Assembly (NCBI GenBank): GCA_965219915.1 | Contig: OZ244794.1 | Coordinates: forward strand, 1,674,001 to 1,738,000 | Source of the DNA: Bin80 sp965219915 | Lineage (GTDB): Bacteria; Bacteroidota; Rhodothermia; Rhodothermales; Bin80 | DNA length: 64,000 bases | Direction: 5' to 3' | Shown here: positions 18,425 through 27,782 of the stretch, piece by piece | How the letters are laid out: the number at the start of each line of letters is the position of its first letter | Position numbering within the stretch: position 1 is the first letter of the stretch | Program-made: the position numbers and the translations under genes | The notes under the pieces: generated by a model | The model's database searches: none | Seen by the model: the letters and a program-made list of their open reading frames with translations, nothing else | What the model was told of the DNA's origin: nothing

Positions 18425-19810
18425 ATGTTTGAGCCTAATGTGTTCCGAGGGCGGCGTAGGCAGCTGCTCAAGTCCTTGACGAGCGGAATCGTGCTTTTGC
18501 CTGGCAATAGCGAGAGTCCGATGAACTACGTAGACAATACATATCCTTTCAGGCAGGATAGCACCTTCCTGTACTACGGGGGGATCAATAGGCCAGGTTT
18601 ATTCCTGGTGATTGATATTGATGATGGCACGACAACGATTCTTGGCAAAGAACCCACCGTGACAGACATCTTGTGGTCGGGTCCCCAACCAGGTTTGGCG
18701 GAGTTGCGTGAGCGTTCTGGTGCGGACAAAGTAGATGATCTGGCGGCGTTGGATCGAGCGTTGACCCATGCAATTCAACAAGGTAGAGAAGTGCTCTATC
18801 TGCCTCCATATCGAGCAGAAACACGTTGTCAACTGGAAGATCTACTTGGGTTGAAGCCTGGGCAATCCTTGCTGAAACATTCAGAGGAGCTTGCACGTGC
18901 CGTTATAGCGCAGCGATCAATCAAAGAGCCTCGCGAGTTAGCGGAGATCGAATTAGCATTGGAGACTACGCAGGCAATGTACAGCGCGGCCATGCAAGCC
19001 ACATGCGTAGGGAAATTTGAACGGGAGATTGCAGGCTTGGTAGAGGGGATCGCCATTGCTGGGGGTGGCCGCCTGGCTTATCCCTGTATTCTGACCAAGT
19101 TGGGGCAAGTTTTGCACAACCACCATTACCACCGCAGGTTGGAGGCTGGCGATCTCGTAGTTCAGGACAGCGGTGCTGCGACGGAATTGGGGTATGCAAG
19201 TGACATCACGCGTACTTATCCGGTCAGTGGTACGTTTTCTGTACGTCAGCGCGAAATCTATCTGGCCGTATTGGATTCATTGATGCATTCGCTGGCAAGT
19301 GTTCAAGCAGGGTGTCCGTTTCGGGATAGCCATTTGATTGCCGCACGCACGATTACAGACAGTTTGCAGCAGATAGGTCTGATGCGGGGTAATCTCGACG
19401 AATCGGTGGCTGCTGGCGCCCATGCACTTTTCTTCCCGCATGGCTTGGGGCATATGATGGGACTCGATGTTCATGATATGGAAAATCTGGGCGAGGATAT
19501 TGTCGGGTATGATAGTGAGATCACGCGAAGTGAACAGTTTGGGCTTAGAGCATTGCGTTTTGGAAGGGCGCCTGCGCCAGGATACGTTTTGACGGTTGAG
19601 CCGGGCTGTTATTTTATTGGCCCATTGATTGACCAGTGGAAGGCAGAAAAGCGTCACGAGGCCTTCATCAATTACAATGAGGTAGATAACTGGCGCGATT
19701 TTGGCGGAGTTCGTATCGAAGAGAATATTGTGGTGACAGCAGAGGGATGCAGGATTCTCGGTTCTCCTATCCCCAAGTCGATCGCGGATGTAGAGGTTGC
19801 GTGCAGCTAA
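18425..19810 (+). CDS. pepP: Aminopeptidase P family (Xaa-Pro) metallopeptidase
   Basis: 461 residues from ATG 18425; a TTG three codons upstream is the alternative. The N-terminal domain (about 1-165) matches aminopeptidase P (GGINRPGLFLVIDIDDG and ILWSGPQP). The C-terminal pita-bread domain holds the dinuclear metal ligands: Asp in VVQDSGA, Asp in YASDITRTYPV, His in FFPHGLGHMMGLDVHD, Glu in LTVEPGCYF and Glu in GVRIEENIVV. It removes N-terminal residues preceding proline from cytoplasmic peptides. Divergent from the FKBP gene across about 115 bases. Complete with no odd features. Confidence 0.9.
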   Translation: MFEPNVFRGRRRQLLKSLTSGIVLLPGNSESPMNYVDNTYPFRQDSTFLYYGGINRPGLFLVIDIDDGTTTILGKEPTVTDILWSGPQPGLAELRERSGADKVDDLAALDRALTHAIQQGREVLYLPPYRAETRCQLEDLLGLKPGQSLLKHSEELARAVIAQRSIKEPRELAEIELALETTQAMYSAAMQATCVGKFEREIAGLVEGIAIAGGGRLAYPCILTKLGQVLHNHHYHRRLEAGDLVVQDSGAATELGYASDITRTYPVSGTFSVRQREIYLAVLDSLMHSLASVQAGCPFRDSHLIAARTITDSLQQIGLMRGNLDESVAAGAHALFFPHGLGHMMGLDVHDMENLGEDIVGYDSEITRSEQFGLRALRFGRAPAPGYVLTVEPGCYFIGPLIDQWKAEKRHEAFINYNEVDNWRDFGGVRIEENIVVTAEGCRILGSPIPKSIADVEVACS

Positions 19811-20026
19811 GAAGACGGTAGTGAGGATGTATATGACCGAGAGGGGATGAGAGGTCATTGCTCCTCTGCTGGCCCAGATCAACCCGAAAAACCCATCTCC
19901 AACCGGTTATGAGATTCAGAGAACTTTGACATCACGCCAAATACAACATGGCAATCAGCGTCCGGCGACAGTTCAATTGAAAATTGTCTTTCCAAACGGG
20001 GATAGACCTTGCACTAACAACATTCT

Positions 20027-20689
20027 ATGTCACGATATACACTTGCAATTACTGACGAACTCCGAGAATACATCCTGAGTGTGTCGTTGCGAGAGCATTC
20101 ACTCCTGGAGTCTCTCCGGATAGAAACCGCAAAGATGCCTGAGGCGAAAATGCAAATATCGCCAGACCAAGGGCAGTTTATGGCTACGCTCCTGCGTCTC
20201 ATGGAGGCACGAATGGTGTTGGAGATTGGCACGTTCACCGGGTATTCGGCCCTCTCCATGGCACTCGCACTTCCTCCAGACGGTCACATCATTGCCTGCG
20301 ATGTTAGTGGTGCTTACGCGAAAATTGCCCGTAGGTACTGGTCAGAGGCTGGTGTTGCCGACCGTATAACACTCCGGTTGGCTCCCGCATCCGAAACTCT
20401 CGACGATCTACTTGCGGAGGGTAGGACGAATACATTCGATGCTGCCTTTATTGACGCAGACAAAGAGAATTACGACCTGTATTTTGAGCGCTCCCTTGCC
20501 CTCGTTCGTCCTGGAGGCCTGATCATGATTGACAATGTTCTGCGCGGTGGAGATTCAGCTAATTCTGCAACACAGAGTGTGAGTACGCAATCCATTCGGG
20601 CCTTGAATAAAAAACTTCACACAGACCCCAGGGTGAACTTGAGTCTAGTACCTATTGGGGACGGGCTAACCTTGATTCACAAAATTTAA
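20027..20689 (+). CDS. Class I SAM-dependent O-methyltransferase (caffeoyl-CoA OMT family)
   Basis: 220 residues, the usual length for the family. SAM motif I reads VLEIGTFTGYSAL (about 65-77), followed by IIACDVSG and the metal-binding region DAAFIDADKENYDLYFE with MIDNVLRGG. Bacterial members methylate catechols, hydroxyuridine in tRNA (TrmR) or small phenolics; the substrate cannot be decided. The 216 bases upstream hold no gene. Convergent with mtaB 34 bases downstream. Confidence 0.88.
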   Translation: MSRYTLAITDELREYILSVSLREHSLLESLRIETAKMPEAKMQISPDQGQFMATLLRLMEARMVLEIGTFTGYSALSMALALPPDGHIIACDVSGAYAKIARRYWSEAGVADRITLRLAPASETLDDLLAEGRTNTFDAAFIDADKENYDLYFERSLALVRPGGLIMIDNVLRGGDSANSATQSVSTQSIRALNKKLHTDPRVNLSLVPIGDGLTLIHKI

Positions 20690-20723
20690 GAGATCGCGCA
20701 CACCATAGGTTTGGTGCTGCTCA

Positions 20724-22016
20724 TCAGAGGACAAACTGCGCGTCTGTACTGCCCAGCGTGACTTTTTCCACTAACCCAATTCGGTCTCGATCGAACGGAC
20801 GGGAAACACGAATGTAGTTGTCCGTATAGCCCCGTATAGTATCTGATTTTACATTACGTTCCCAGAGAACCGGGCGCACTTGTCCACGGAACTGCTCTCT
20901 GAAGATGCGTCGCTTTCGGTCAGAGAGCGCACGCAGAGTTCGATTGCGCAATGTGCGTTCAGGTGGGGGTACTGTGCGGTTTGTCTGATTTGCAGATGCC
21001 GTGTTTGGACGCTCTGAGTAGGTGAACACATGCAGATACGTTACTGGGAGGTTTGCCAGGAATGTATGTGTGTCAGTAAAATGTTCAGCAGTTTCTGTTG
21101 GATAACCAACTATGACATCTGCGCCGATACTTGCCTCAGGCATACGTCGTCGAATGTATTCGACCCGATGTGAGTAGACCTCCCGACGGTAACGCCGCCG
21201 CATTGCTCCGAGCACCGCGTTATTGCCACTCTGTAGAGGAATGTGAAAATGGGGCACCATCACCGGTGTATCCGCAACAAAGTCAATGATGTCGTCCGTG
21301 AGCAAGTTGGGCTCAATTGAAGAAATACGGTAGCGAAGTATTCCATCTACTTTTGCTAGACGATAGAGCAGATCGAGGAGCTCTGGGCGGCCATTCTCAT
21401 CTAGGCTGCCATTGCCATAAAGGCCTATGTTTACGCCGGTAAGAATGATCTCTTTTACGTCGCCTCGTGCCAGTGATTCAGCCTGAGCAACGATTTCATC
21501 TGGCGAGGCAGATCTGCTTTTTCCACGCGCCATAGGGATGGTGCAGAATGAGCAGGTGTAGTCACATCCGTCCTGGATCTTCAAGAATGCACGCGTACGG
21601 TCATCGGACAATAAAGCTGGCGTAAAAGAGGTGTGAGTGCCCGTACAGGAAACATTGATCTGCGTATGCCCCTTGGGGATGAAGTCCTCAATCAGATCAA
21701 AAATACGCGCTTTCTCTGCGTTGCCAAGTACTGCGCTGACCCCTTCAACGGAGGCAACTTCTTTCGGACGCAGTTGTGCATAACAACCCGTCACCACAAT
21801 AAATGCATGTGGGTTCAGTCGATTAATGCGACGGACAATCTGCCGGCATTTTCGATCCGCTTCTGCCGTGACAGAGCAGGTATTGATTACCGAAATGTCG
21901 CAGGAGTCCGCCTGGTCCACAGTCTCATAACCTCGCGACTCAAATTCTCGTCGGAGGTTACTGGTTTCTGCAAAGTTGAGTTTGCAGCCAAGTGTATGAA
22001 ATGAGACGCGTCCCAT
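20724..22016 (-). CDS. mtaB: tRNA (ms2t6A37) methylthiotransferase MtaB
   Basis: 430 residues. A radical-SAM methylthiotransferase that converts t6A37 to ms2t6A37 in tRNA. The N-terminal UPF0004 domain has its cluster cysteines (Cys11 in TLGCKLN, Cys47 in NTCSVT, and a third in VTGCYAQ). The radical-SAM cluster motif is GCDYTCSFCTIP (around 150). A C-terminal TRAM-like segment (about 370-430) is present. The FHTLGCKLN start and VTAEADRKCRQ are diagnostic of MtaB rather than MiaB or RimO. Stand-alone gene. Confidence 0.93.
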   Translation of the reverse strand: MGRVSFHTLGCKLNFAETSNLRREFESRGYETVDQADSCDISVINTCSVTAEADRKCRQIVRRINRLNPHAFIVVTGCYAQLRPKEVASVEGVSAVLGNAEKARIFDLIEDFIPKGHTQINVSCTGTHTSFTPALLSDDRTRAFLKIQDGCDYTCSFCTIPMARGKSRSASPDEIVAQAESLARGDVKEIILTGVNIGLYGNGSLDENGRPELLDLLYRLAKVDGILRYRISSIEPNLLTDDIIDFVADTPVMVPHFHIPLQSGNNAVLGAMRRRYRREVYSHRVEYIRRRMPEASIGADVIVGYPTETAEHFTDTHTFLANLPVTYLHVFTYSERPNTASANQTNRTVPPPERTLRNRTLRALSDRKRRIFREQFRGQVRPVLWERNVKSDTIRGYTDNYIRVSRPFDRDRIGLVEKVTLGSTDAQFVL

Positions 22017-22481
22017 GGGAAGGGATTGGGAATCAAATACTTAGTTGTAACAGGTAACAGGATTGGTTGTACTCCCAAACATCACTGGCCGTCCGAAGAG
22101 ATAGTATTCCGCTCTTCTCGGAGGTCGTAACTGTTCATTGACCATGATGTTATACATTTTTCACAGAAATTGTTGTCATGTTTAGGGGCAATCGCATCTG
22201 CTTGCCTGTCCGATCAACCGCTGAGGGGCAGTTGATTTGTCGACGCCAGCAGATTTTTTGTTGCTCACGATTGCTCAGGAGCAAGTGGGAGAACAGGACA
22301 ACAATTGGCAAAAGCTGGTACATTTTTTCGGTCTGTGGGATTGCAGCTGGCTCCTCCAATTCTACCAGATTAACAGGACGTGCAATACTTTAGGGCAGGG
22401 GTATGTAAGTAAGATCAATTGAAGAGGGTTCGGGTTTATGCTTCTGAATAGTATTGAGAATTTCGTCCCAGGCGAGTTTCT
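22017..22481. other. Divergent intergenic region upstream of mtaB and psd
   Basis: About 465 bases. Only short overlapping frames without composition or motif support. A weak 6-bp stem (TTGCTC/GAGCAA near 22261-22285) is visible. It must carry promoters for both divergent units; I cannot name them. Confidence 0.4.
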
Positions 22482-23219
22482 ATGATTGCTCAGGAAGGAT
22501 GGCCGTTCGTTGCTGCAGCTTTTGTTATCGGTTTGATTTTGGCCGGACTTACATTGATCATTCCCGGTTTACCGGAATGGCTTGAATTTGGTCTAATCCC
22601 ACTCTTTACTCCGGGCACAGGGCTCTTTGTTGCTTTCTTCTTCCGTGACCCAGAGCGTACTCCCCCTCCTGATTCCAAGTTATTGATCCTGGCGCCGGCA
22701 GATGGTAAAGTAGTCGAGGTTGTACAGGTGCATGAGCCGCTGTTTATCCAGGGTCCGGCCTGGAGGATTTCGATTTTCCTATCGGTTCTTGATGTTCATG
22801 TTAACCGTGTTCCGATGAGTGGAACCGTAAAATACGTAGCGTATAAGCCGGGAGAGTATCGGGTAGCTTGGCATCCTAAGGCGTCCACTTTGAATGAACA
22901 GTCCCAAATAGGCTTAGTACATGACTCCGGCCGAAGGATTTTGTTTAAGCAGATTGCGGGTAGTTTGGCGCGTCGCATTGTGTACAGGCTTGCAATCGGA
23001 GATCAGGTTCGGGCAGGTGAGCGGTTCGGATTGATCCGATTTGGGTCTCGAATGGATGTATTGGCTGCTGCAGATACGGTGATTGATGTACGAGTTGGTG
23101 AGCGAGTTCGAGCCGGTGTAAGTGTGCTTGGCACGATTACTCCTAATGAATACATTAGCACTCAAACGGGCATTCGCGATTCACTAGTGGCCACGAAGAA
23201 CACCACCGATGGACGATAA
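22482..23219 (+). CDS. psd: Phosphatidylserine decarboxylase proenzyme (short form)
   Basis: 245 residues. Pyruvoyl-dependent decarboxylase making phosphatidylethanolamine from phosphatidylserine at the membrane. Two hydrophobic segments (about 8-28 and 36-54) precede FFRDPERTPP (53-62), the conserved APADGKV, and DVHVNRVP (104-111). The autocatalytic cleavage site is Gly188-Ser189 in RFGSRMD, which yields the small alpha chain with its pyruvoyl group. This is the short, type II-like form common in Bacteroidota. Overlaps pssA by 11 bases, so the two steps of phosphatidylethanolamine synthesis are made together. Confidence 0.93.
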   Translation: MIAQEGWPFVAAAFVIGLILAGLTLIIPGLPEWLEFGLIPLFTPGTGLFVAFFFRDPERTPPPDSKLLILAPADGKVVEVVQVHEPLFIQGPAWRISIFLSVLDVHVNRVPMSGTVKYVAYKPGEYRVAWHPKASTLNEQSQIGLVHDSGRRILFKQIAGSLARRIVYRLAIGDQVRAGERFGLIRFGSRMDVLAAADTVIDVRVGERVRAGVSVLGTITPNEYISTQTGIRDSLVATKNTTDGR

Positions 23220-24018
23220 AAACACTGTTGTTTCTCCCCGGCGTTTGCTGTCTGGTCGCACAACTGGTTTTCGGCAGAGAAGAGGACCTGGCAATAAGGC
23301 ACGCGTGGCGGTTCCGTCCTTTTTCACACTCATGAACTTGTTCTGCGGATTCGTAGCAATTACCCAGATACATCAATCGCAGTTTGTATATGCCTGCTAT
23401 CTGATCATTCTTGCGGGCCTGTTTGATTTGCTTGATGGAATGATGGCACGCTTAACCCGCGGTCAGAGCTTATTCGGTGCAGAGCTGGATTCTTTATGTG
23501 ATATGGTATCGTTTGGTTTGGCGCCGGCCTATTTGATTTATGCACGAATGCTGGGAGAAAGCGGGACACTGGGCTTAATCATCTGTGCCTTGCCTGTCAT
23601 GTGTTGCGCCGTTCGTCTAGCCCGATTCAATTTGCTGTTTTCGGGGGAAAAGAAACTTGATTTCGAGGGATTACCGGTTCCGGTTCAGGCGTATTGTGTA
23701 ATTGCGATTGTACTCAATATTGATCAGGAGGCTTGGTTATTGAGGGCAGGTTTACTGGATACGGCTTCAATGATCCCAATTGTAGTCGTTCTTTCCTTAT
23801 TGATGGTATCCATAATTCGTTTTGATGGAGTTCCAAGGATTTCATTTGACTACTTGCACCAACATCCCGTTGCCTCCGGCGCCTACTTGTTATCGGTGCT
23901 GGTTATCCTATTTTTCCCCTATTCGGGATTACTGTTGACGCTCTTGGTTTATATTTTGGTCGGGCTTACGCGCGCGACCATTCGGTCTATTCGAACATTG
24001 GTAACTTTGCCCAAGTAA
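23209..24018 (+). CDS. pssA: CDP-diacylglycerol-serine O-phosphatidyltransferase
   Basis: 269 residues, multi-pass membrane enzyme that joins CDP-diacylglycerol and serine to give phosphatidylserine. The CDP-alcohol phosphatidyltransferase signature D-G-x2-A-R-x8-G-x3-D-x3-D is complete at 76-98 (Asp76, Asp94 and Asp98 all present). Hydrophobic segments cover most of residues 38-260. An arginine-rich cytoplasmic N-terminus of about 35 residues precedes the first membrane span. Starts within the end of psd (11-base overlap), implying translational coupling. Confidence 0.93.
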   Translation: MDDKNTVVSPRRLLSGRTTGFRQRRGPGNKARVAVPSFFTLMNLFCGFVAITQIHQSQFVYACYLIILAGLFDLLDGMMARLTRGQSLFGAELDSLCDMVSFGLAPAYLIYARMLGESGTLGLIICALPVMCCAVRLARFNLLFSGEKKLDFEGLPVPVQAYCVIAIVLNIDQEAWLLRAGLLDTASMIPIVVVLSLLMVSIIRFDGVPRISFDYLHQHPVASGAYLLSVLVILFFPYSGLLLTLLVYILVGLTRATIRSIRTLVTLPK

Positions 24019-24063
24019 CGACAGCGAGTAAGGGGATATGCCAAACACTCAACTCAAAAAAGT

Positions 24064-24315
24064 ATGTATACAGCATTTATAACAGTAACGCTTCGTCCGG
24101 CAATACTGGATCCACAGGGAAAGGCCGCACATCATGCTTTGCAAAATCTGGGATTCGAAAAGATAAATTCCGTTCGAATTGGCAAGTACATGGAGTTGCA
24201 GATTTCTGCGGATTCGAAGGAAGATGCAGAGGTCGCGGTACGTTCCGCCTGTGACAAACTGCTCGCGAACCCGGTTATGGAAGATTATGCCGTTCGCGTT
24301 GAGCCAGCCGGGTAA
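24064..24315 (+). CDS. purS: Phosphoribosylformylglycinamidine synthase subunit PurS
   Basis: 83 residues, the usual PurS size. Small subunit that bridges PurL and PurQ in the fourth step of purine synthesis. Key features: ITVTLRPAILDPQGKAA with the family's LDPQG core, LGFEKINSVRIGKYMEL, and DKLLANPVMEDYAV near the C-terminus. purQ and purL are not beside it, which is unusual since purSQL often cluster. It lies 46 bases after pssA and could be read through from that unit. Confidence 0.9.
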   Translation: MYTAFITVTLRPAILDPQGKAAHHALQNLGFEKINSVRIGKYMELQISADSKEDAEVAVRSACDKLLANPVMEDYAVRVEPAG

Positions 24316-24524
24316 TCGAGAGATGAAGGATTCGGACAACGTTGTCCGTGCCAGACGTCAAGAGTCCGGGAAGTTAAATTGTTCAATGGCCGCCCCATTT
24401 GCGGTGCTAAATTTGCAATTAGCCCAATCACTTGCGATAAGGCGCAATACGATTATTCGGCCGAATCCCTGATTTTCGTGTGCAACCAGCAGACTGTTGT
24501 GCTGGTAACGCAGATCAACGGAGA

Positions 24525-27038
24525 CTAGTTGAGAAATTTATAACTTAACTTAACCAGAAGGACATTTACGGGGGGGAGACCAAATGTGTCGCTAAGTTGG
24601 CTCGAGGTTGACTGGTCGAAAGGGGAGTTCCCCATCACATTGAATCTATCCGCGTCGTCACGTCCCGAGCGGGACTGTGTCCACACTAGGTACAGTACAG
24701 ATCCTGGGCGGTATTCCCAGCGCAGCACCGTATTGGTCTGGAATCGACTAAAAGCAAAGTCGTACTGCTTGGGCCAGGATGCAACGGGCACGAGTGTATC
24801 TCGATCTTGGAGGAGTGAAAAGTCGTCGTATTGACCACGAGCTGCAAAAAGTTGTCCGTAGAACTGAACAGCCAGGGTAGGGGATAGTGTAATACCGGTA
24901 CGTAGTGTGATATCGGCGGCGCGTGTATTTCGGTGACCATATACAGGGACAAAATGGTTTCTTTCTTCGTCCCAGGGCTTCCGCTCAGACAGAATTCTAT
25001 AGAGTGTGGCATCAAAAGCCACAGGCCTCCAGGTTTCTATGTCTGCTGGCTCCGTACCGCTATCCTCTCCAATTTGCCAAAAATATCCTTCCCGGGAATC
25101 CGGAGGTAGCGATAGTGCTTCGTTTGCTGCCCACTCCGTGGTGTTAAACTCGCGTTCAAGGCCAATCTCCAGCGATAAGTTCAGTTTGGGAGTAGCAACC
25201 CATTCAAGCTCCAGGCTGGAACCAAGTGCCCGCCCGCCGTCACCGTAGATCGCAGTCTGGAGTTCAGGCTGGAGCATCCATTTGCGGCGGGTATCCGTGG
25301 TGTATCCTAACTCAAATTCAAATTCCCGAGGGCGGGCTCGTGCATCCAGACCTCGTGTTTCGTACTCATTGTAACCGCCAAACAGGTAGTCGGACTGAAT
25401 GCCAAGTTCTATCTCGCTATAACCGTGCGTTGTCCAGTCGGAGCGAAAGAAAGTGCCTGTACCATCGTGGAGGCGCTTGTCGTACGAGAAACCGCCTCCC
25501 CCAAAGAGGAAGAAGGAAGCTCGGCGGAACGGTCCAAACGGCTGACCTCCGTTGACTTGATGGGATACGCCCCCGAAAAAGTTGAAGTAATTATCCTGGC
25601 GCAAGCGGCCAATGTCGTTCGGGTTATATCCGTCGCTGATCACAGCCAGGTTAGCGGAGAAATTCCATATGCTACGCTGTCGATCCAGACTTGTCGTGAA
25701 TGCAAAGCCCCGTTCCAGATCATCATCGTCCATACGGTGTGTACCACTCAACTGGCCTGAAAAACTATACCGGTTATCGGCAAATCTGATATCCCAGTCT
25801 GTCCCACCCGTATAACTTCGTCCACCTAGATTATCATCGTAAAACGTTGCCATACCGCCAATGCTGGAAAGACTCCCAATCCGTTGGAGCACGCGACCAA
25901 CCCCATAAAGGTTCTCTGGATTAAAGTTATCTCCGGTGGAGGCTCCGAAGAGTCCAAAATCAAGACCCTTCTCGGTTCGTCCAGAGAGTTTGGTTGCACC
26001 CAGTACAGGGGCCTGTGAACCGATGCGCCGTGTGTACAGGAGTGAACCACCTCGCACGACATCATAGTTGAACACGGCAATTCCTTCAGTAAAGAACGGG
26101 CGCTTTTCGGGGAAGAAGGTCTCGAAAGCCGTCAGGTTAAGTTCTGCCGGATCCGCTTCAACCTGTCCAAAATCTGGGTTGATCGTTGCATCAAGGGTAA
26201 TGTTAGGCGAGAGTCCGACCTTAAAGTCAGCCCCGATATCTCCTGAAAAAGAGGAAGATCCAGCTTCCGAATCGCGTGTGGAATTGCCCACGGTGTAAGG
26301 AGTGACCTGTATGTTACGACGGGGGCGAATTTCTATGATTCCTTCCAGAGTACCGTATTGGGCAACCGTACCGCTGCTTCTTTCAGCCCTCGGAATCAGG
26401 ACCCAGTCGGACACTTCTCCGAGCCGAGGGATTACACGTCTGAAATTTATACCCCAACGCTGATCTGGCGTATCAGAGAAGCGGAGCATGGTAAAGGGTA
26501 TGCGCATCTCCACAATCCATCCCTCCTCGGTACGGCGGACCGCGCTCTTCCACACTGCATTCCAGGACGTATCGAAGTCAAACCCGCCGCCCCCACGAAA
26601 ACGGTTTCCGGTGTAGACCCCATCCGCCTGCACCCCAGCGGCGTTTACCGCAAAATTATATGCTGTTTTTCGGTCAAAATAGGAATCTATGGATGCAATG
26701 AACCAATCTGCCTGGTTGAATTCATCTCGACGCCCGAGTATGCGTCGGATCCCTTCGGGCTCGGTATCGCGAAGCGTTGCACTGATAAAAAGTTGACTTT
26801 GTCCGTAGAGAATGCGAACCTCGGTCTGTTGAGTGGCGGGTTGTCCTTCGTGAGGAGAGTATTGCGTAAAGTTAGTAGCTGCCGCAGCACCCAGCCAAGC
26901 TTCTTCGTCAAGTATACCATCTATACGGATCTCCCCCGATGCATACGATGCCGAAAGGACACAATCCTCGGGGCAGGGCGTATCCGTGGGCCCATACAGC
27001 GCCGTACCCAGCATAAAAACTGTTAGCGCAAAATGCAT
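24525..27038 (-). CDS. DUF5916 outer-membrane protein with CBM9-like domain
   Basis: 837 residues. A short signal peptide is followed by a CBM9-like beta-sandwich (about 30-210: EIRIDGILDEEAW, then YFDRKTAYNFAVNAAGVQADG and TEEGWIVEMRIPF). A long DUF5916 beta-barrel-like region ends in LVKLSYKFLN. The segment TLDATINPDFGQVEADPAELNLTAFE is characteristic (about 280-305). The family is common in Bacteroidota and related phyla. Many members sit near oligopeptidases or TonB receptors, but no biochemical role is established. Single gene here, with about 280 empty bases upstream. Confidence 0.9.
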   Translation of the reverse strand: MHFALTVFMLGTALYGPTDTPCPEDCVLSASYASGEIRIDGILDEEAWLGAAAATNFTQYSPHEGQPATQQTEVRILYGQSQLFISATLRDTEPEGIRRILGRRDEFNQADWFIASIDSYFDRKTAYNFAVNAAGVQADGVYTGNRFRGGGGFDFDTSWNAVWKSAVRRTEEGWIVEMRIPFTMLRFSDTPDQRWGINFRRVIPRLGEVSDWVLIPRAERSSGTVAQYGTLEGIIEIRPRRNIQVTPYTVGNSTRDSEAGSSSFSGDIGADFKVGLSPNITLDATINPDFGQVEADPAELNLTAFETFFPEKRPFFTEGIAVFNYDVVRGGSLLYTRRIGSQAPVLGATKLSGRTEKGLDFGLFGASTGDNFNPENLYGVGRVLQRIGSLSSIGGMATFYDDNLGGRSYTGGTDWDIRFADNRYSFSGQLSGTHRMDDDDLERGFAFTTSLDRQRSIWNFSANLAVISDGYNPNDIGRLRQDNYFNFFGGVSHQVNGGQPFGPFRRASFFLFGGGGFSYDKRLHDGTGTFFRSDWTTHGYSEIELGIQSDYLFGGYNEYETRGLDARARPREFEFELGYTTDTRRKWMLQPELQTAIYGDGGRALGSSLELEWVATPKLNLSLEIGLEREFNTTEWAANEALSLPPDSREGYFWQIGEDSGTEPADIETWRPVAFDATLYRILSERKPWDEERNHFVPVYGHRNTRAADITLRTGITLSPTLAVQFYGQLFAARGQYDDFSLLQDRDTLVPVASWPKQYDFAFSRFQTNTVLRWEYRPGSVLYLVWTQSRSGRDDADRFNVMGNSPFDQSTSSQLSDTFGLPPVNVLLVKLSYKFLN

Positions 27039-27317
27039 TCGAAAGGCCGTGGTGATTGGATTATTTGGGGATAAAACGGCAAACCAACATGCTTGTACTG
27101 TTTGTTTCCTGGTCGGTTACGAAATAGTACATCAAAGCACCAGTTTCAAATAATACTGAAGCCTGTGTTACGACAAGTAGCTCTAACCACAAACGATCGC
27201 AGATCCTCGGCATAACGGTAACAAAGATATCACCTTAGGGAGAGCAAAACAACATGTACGCATGCAGAGATAGACGTATTCAGGATCGCATTTATTCCGG
27301 TTGTATTGCCAAAATCC

Positions 27318-27767
27318 TCAGCCCAGTTCGCGAGCAACATTTTGGCATGCAGCCACGGCCAGCGCGTCTGCGCGGTTGTTGAGTTTGTTATTAGCGTGGG
27401 CCTTGACCTTGATCCACTGAACTTCATGTTTTTGAGCTTCCTTCCACAGGTCTGTCCAGAGGTCCTGGTTTTTTACCGGTTGTTTGTTTGAGGTCAACCA
27501 CCCGTTGGAATGCCATCTATGAAGCCATCCATCCGTGAATGCGCGCTTGAGATATTGACTATCAGTATGAAGCTTTACAGAACACGGCTCTTTTAGCAGC
27601 TGCAGCGCTTTGAGTGCTGCAGTCATTTCCATTCGATTGTTTGTGGTTTGGGGTGATCCACCCGTAAGAACGCGTTCTTTTTTATTATAGCGAAGGATTG
27701 CGGCCCAGCCGCCTATGCCAGGGTTACCTTCACAGCTACCGTCGGTATAGATCGTTACTTTCTTCAT
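27318..27767 (-). CDS. rnhA: Ribonuclease HI
   Basis: 149 residues. Cleaves the RNA strand of RNA-DNA hybrids in the cytoplasm. The catalytic acids are present: Asp9 in IYTDGSCEGNPG, Glu47 in NNRMEM, Asp69 in HTDSQY and Asp134 in NNRADALA, with His124 in the flexible loop. Length matches bacterial RNase HI. Divergent from obgE, with the two ATGs only about 15 bases apart, so the promoters must overlap the genes or lie inside them. Confidence 0.95.
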   Translation of the reverse strand: MKKVTIYTDGSCEGNPGIGGWAAILRYNKKERVLTGGSPQTTNNRMEMTAALKALQLLKEPCSVKLHTDSQYLKRAFTDGWLHRWHSNGWLTSNKQPVKNQDLWTDLWKEAQKHEVQWIKVKAHANNKLNNRADALAVAACQNVARELG

Positions 27768-27782
27768 TATCGGATTTTATTG

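Noticed and set aside
19277..19882. 201-codon minus-strand frame over the end of aminopeptidase P
   Set aside because: It is antisense to a complete metallopeptidase with all metal ligands; composition is that of a shadow frame.
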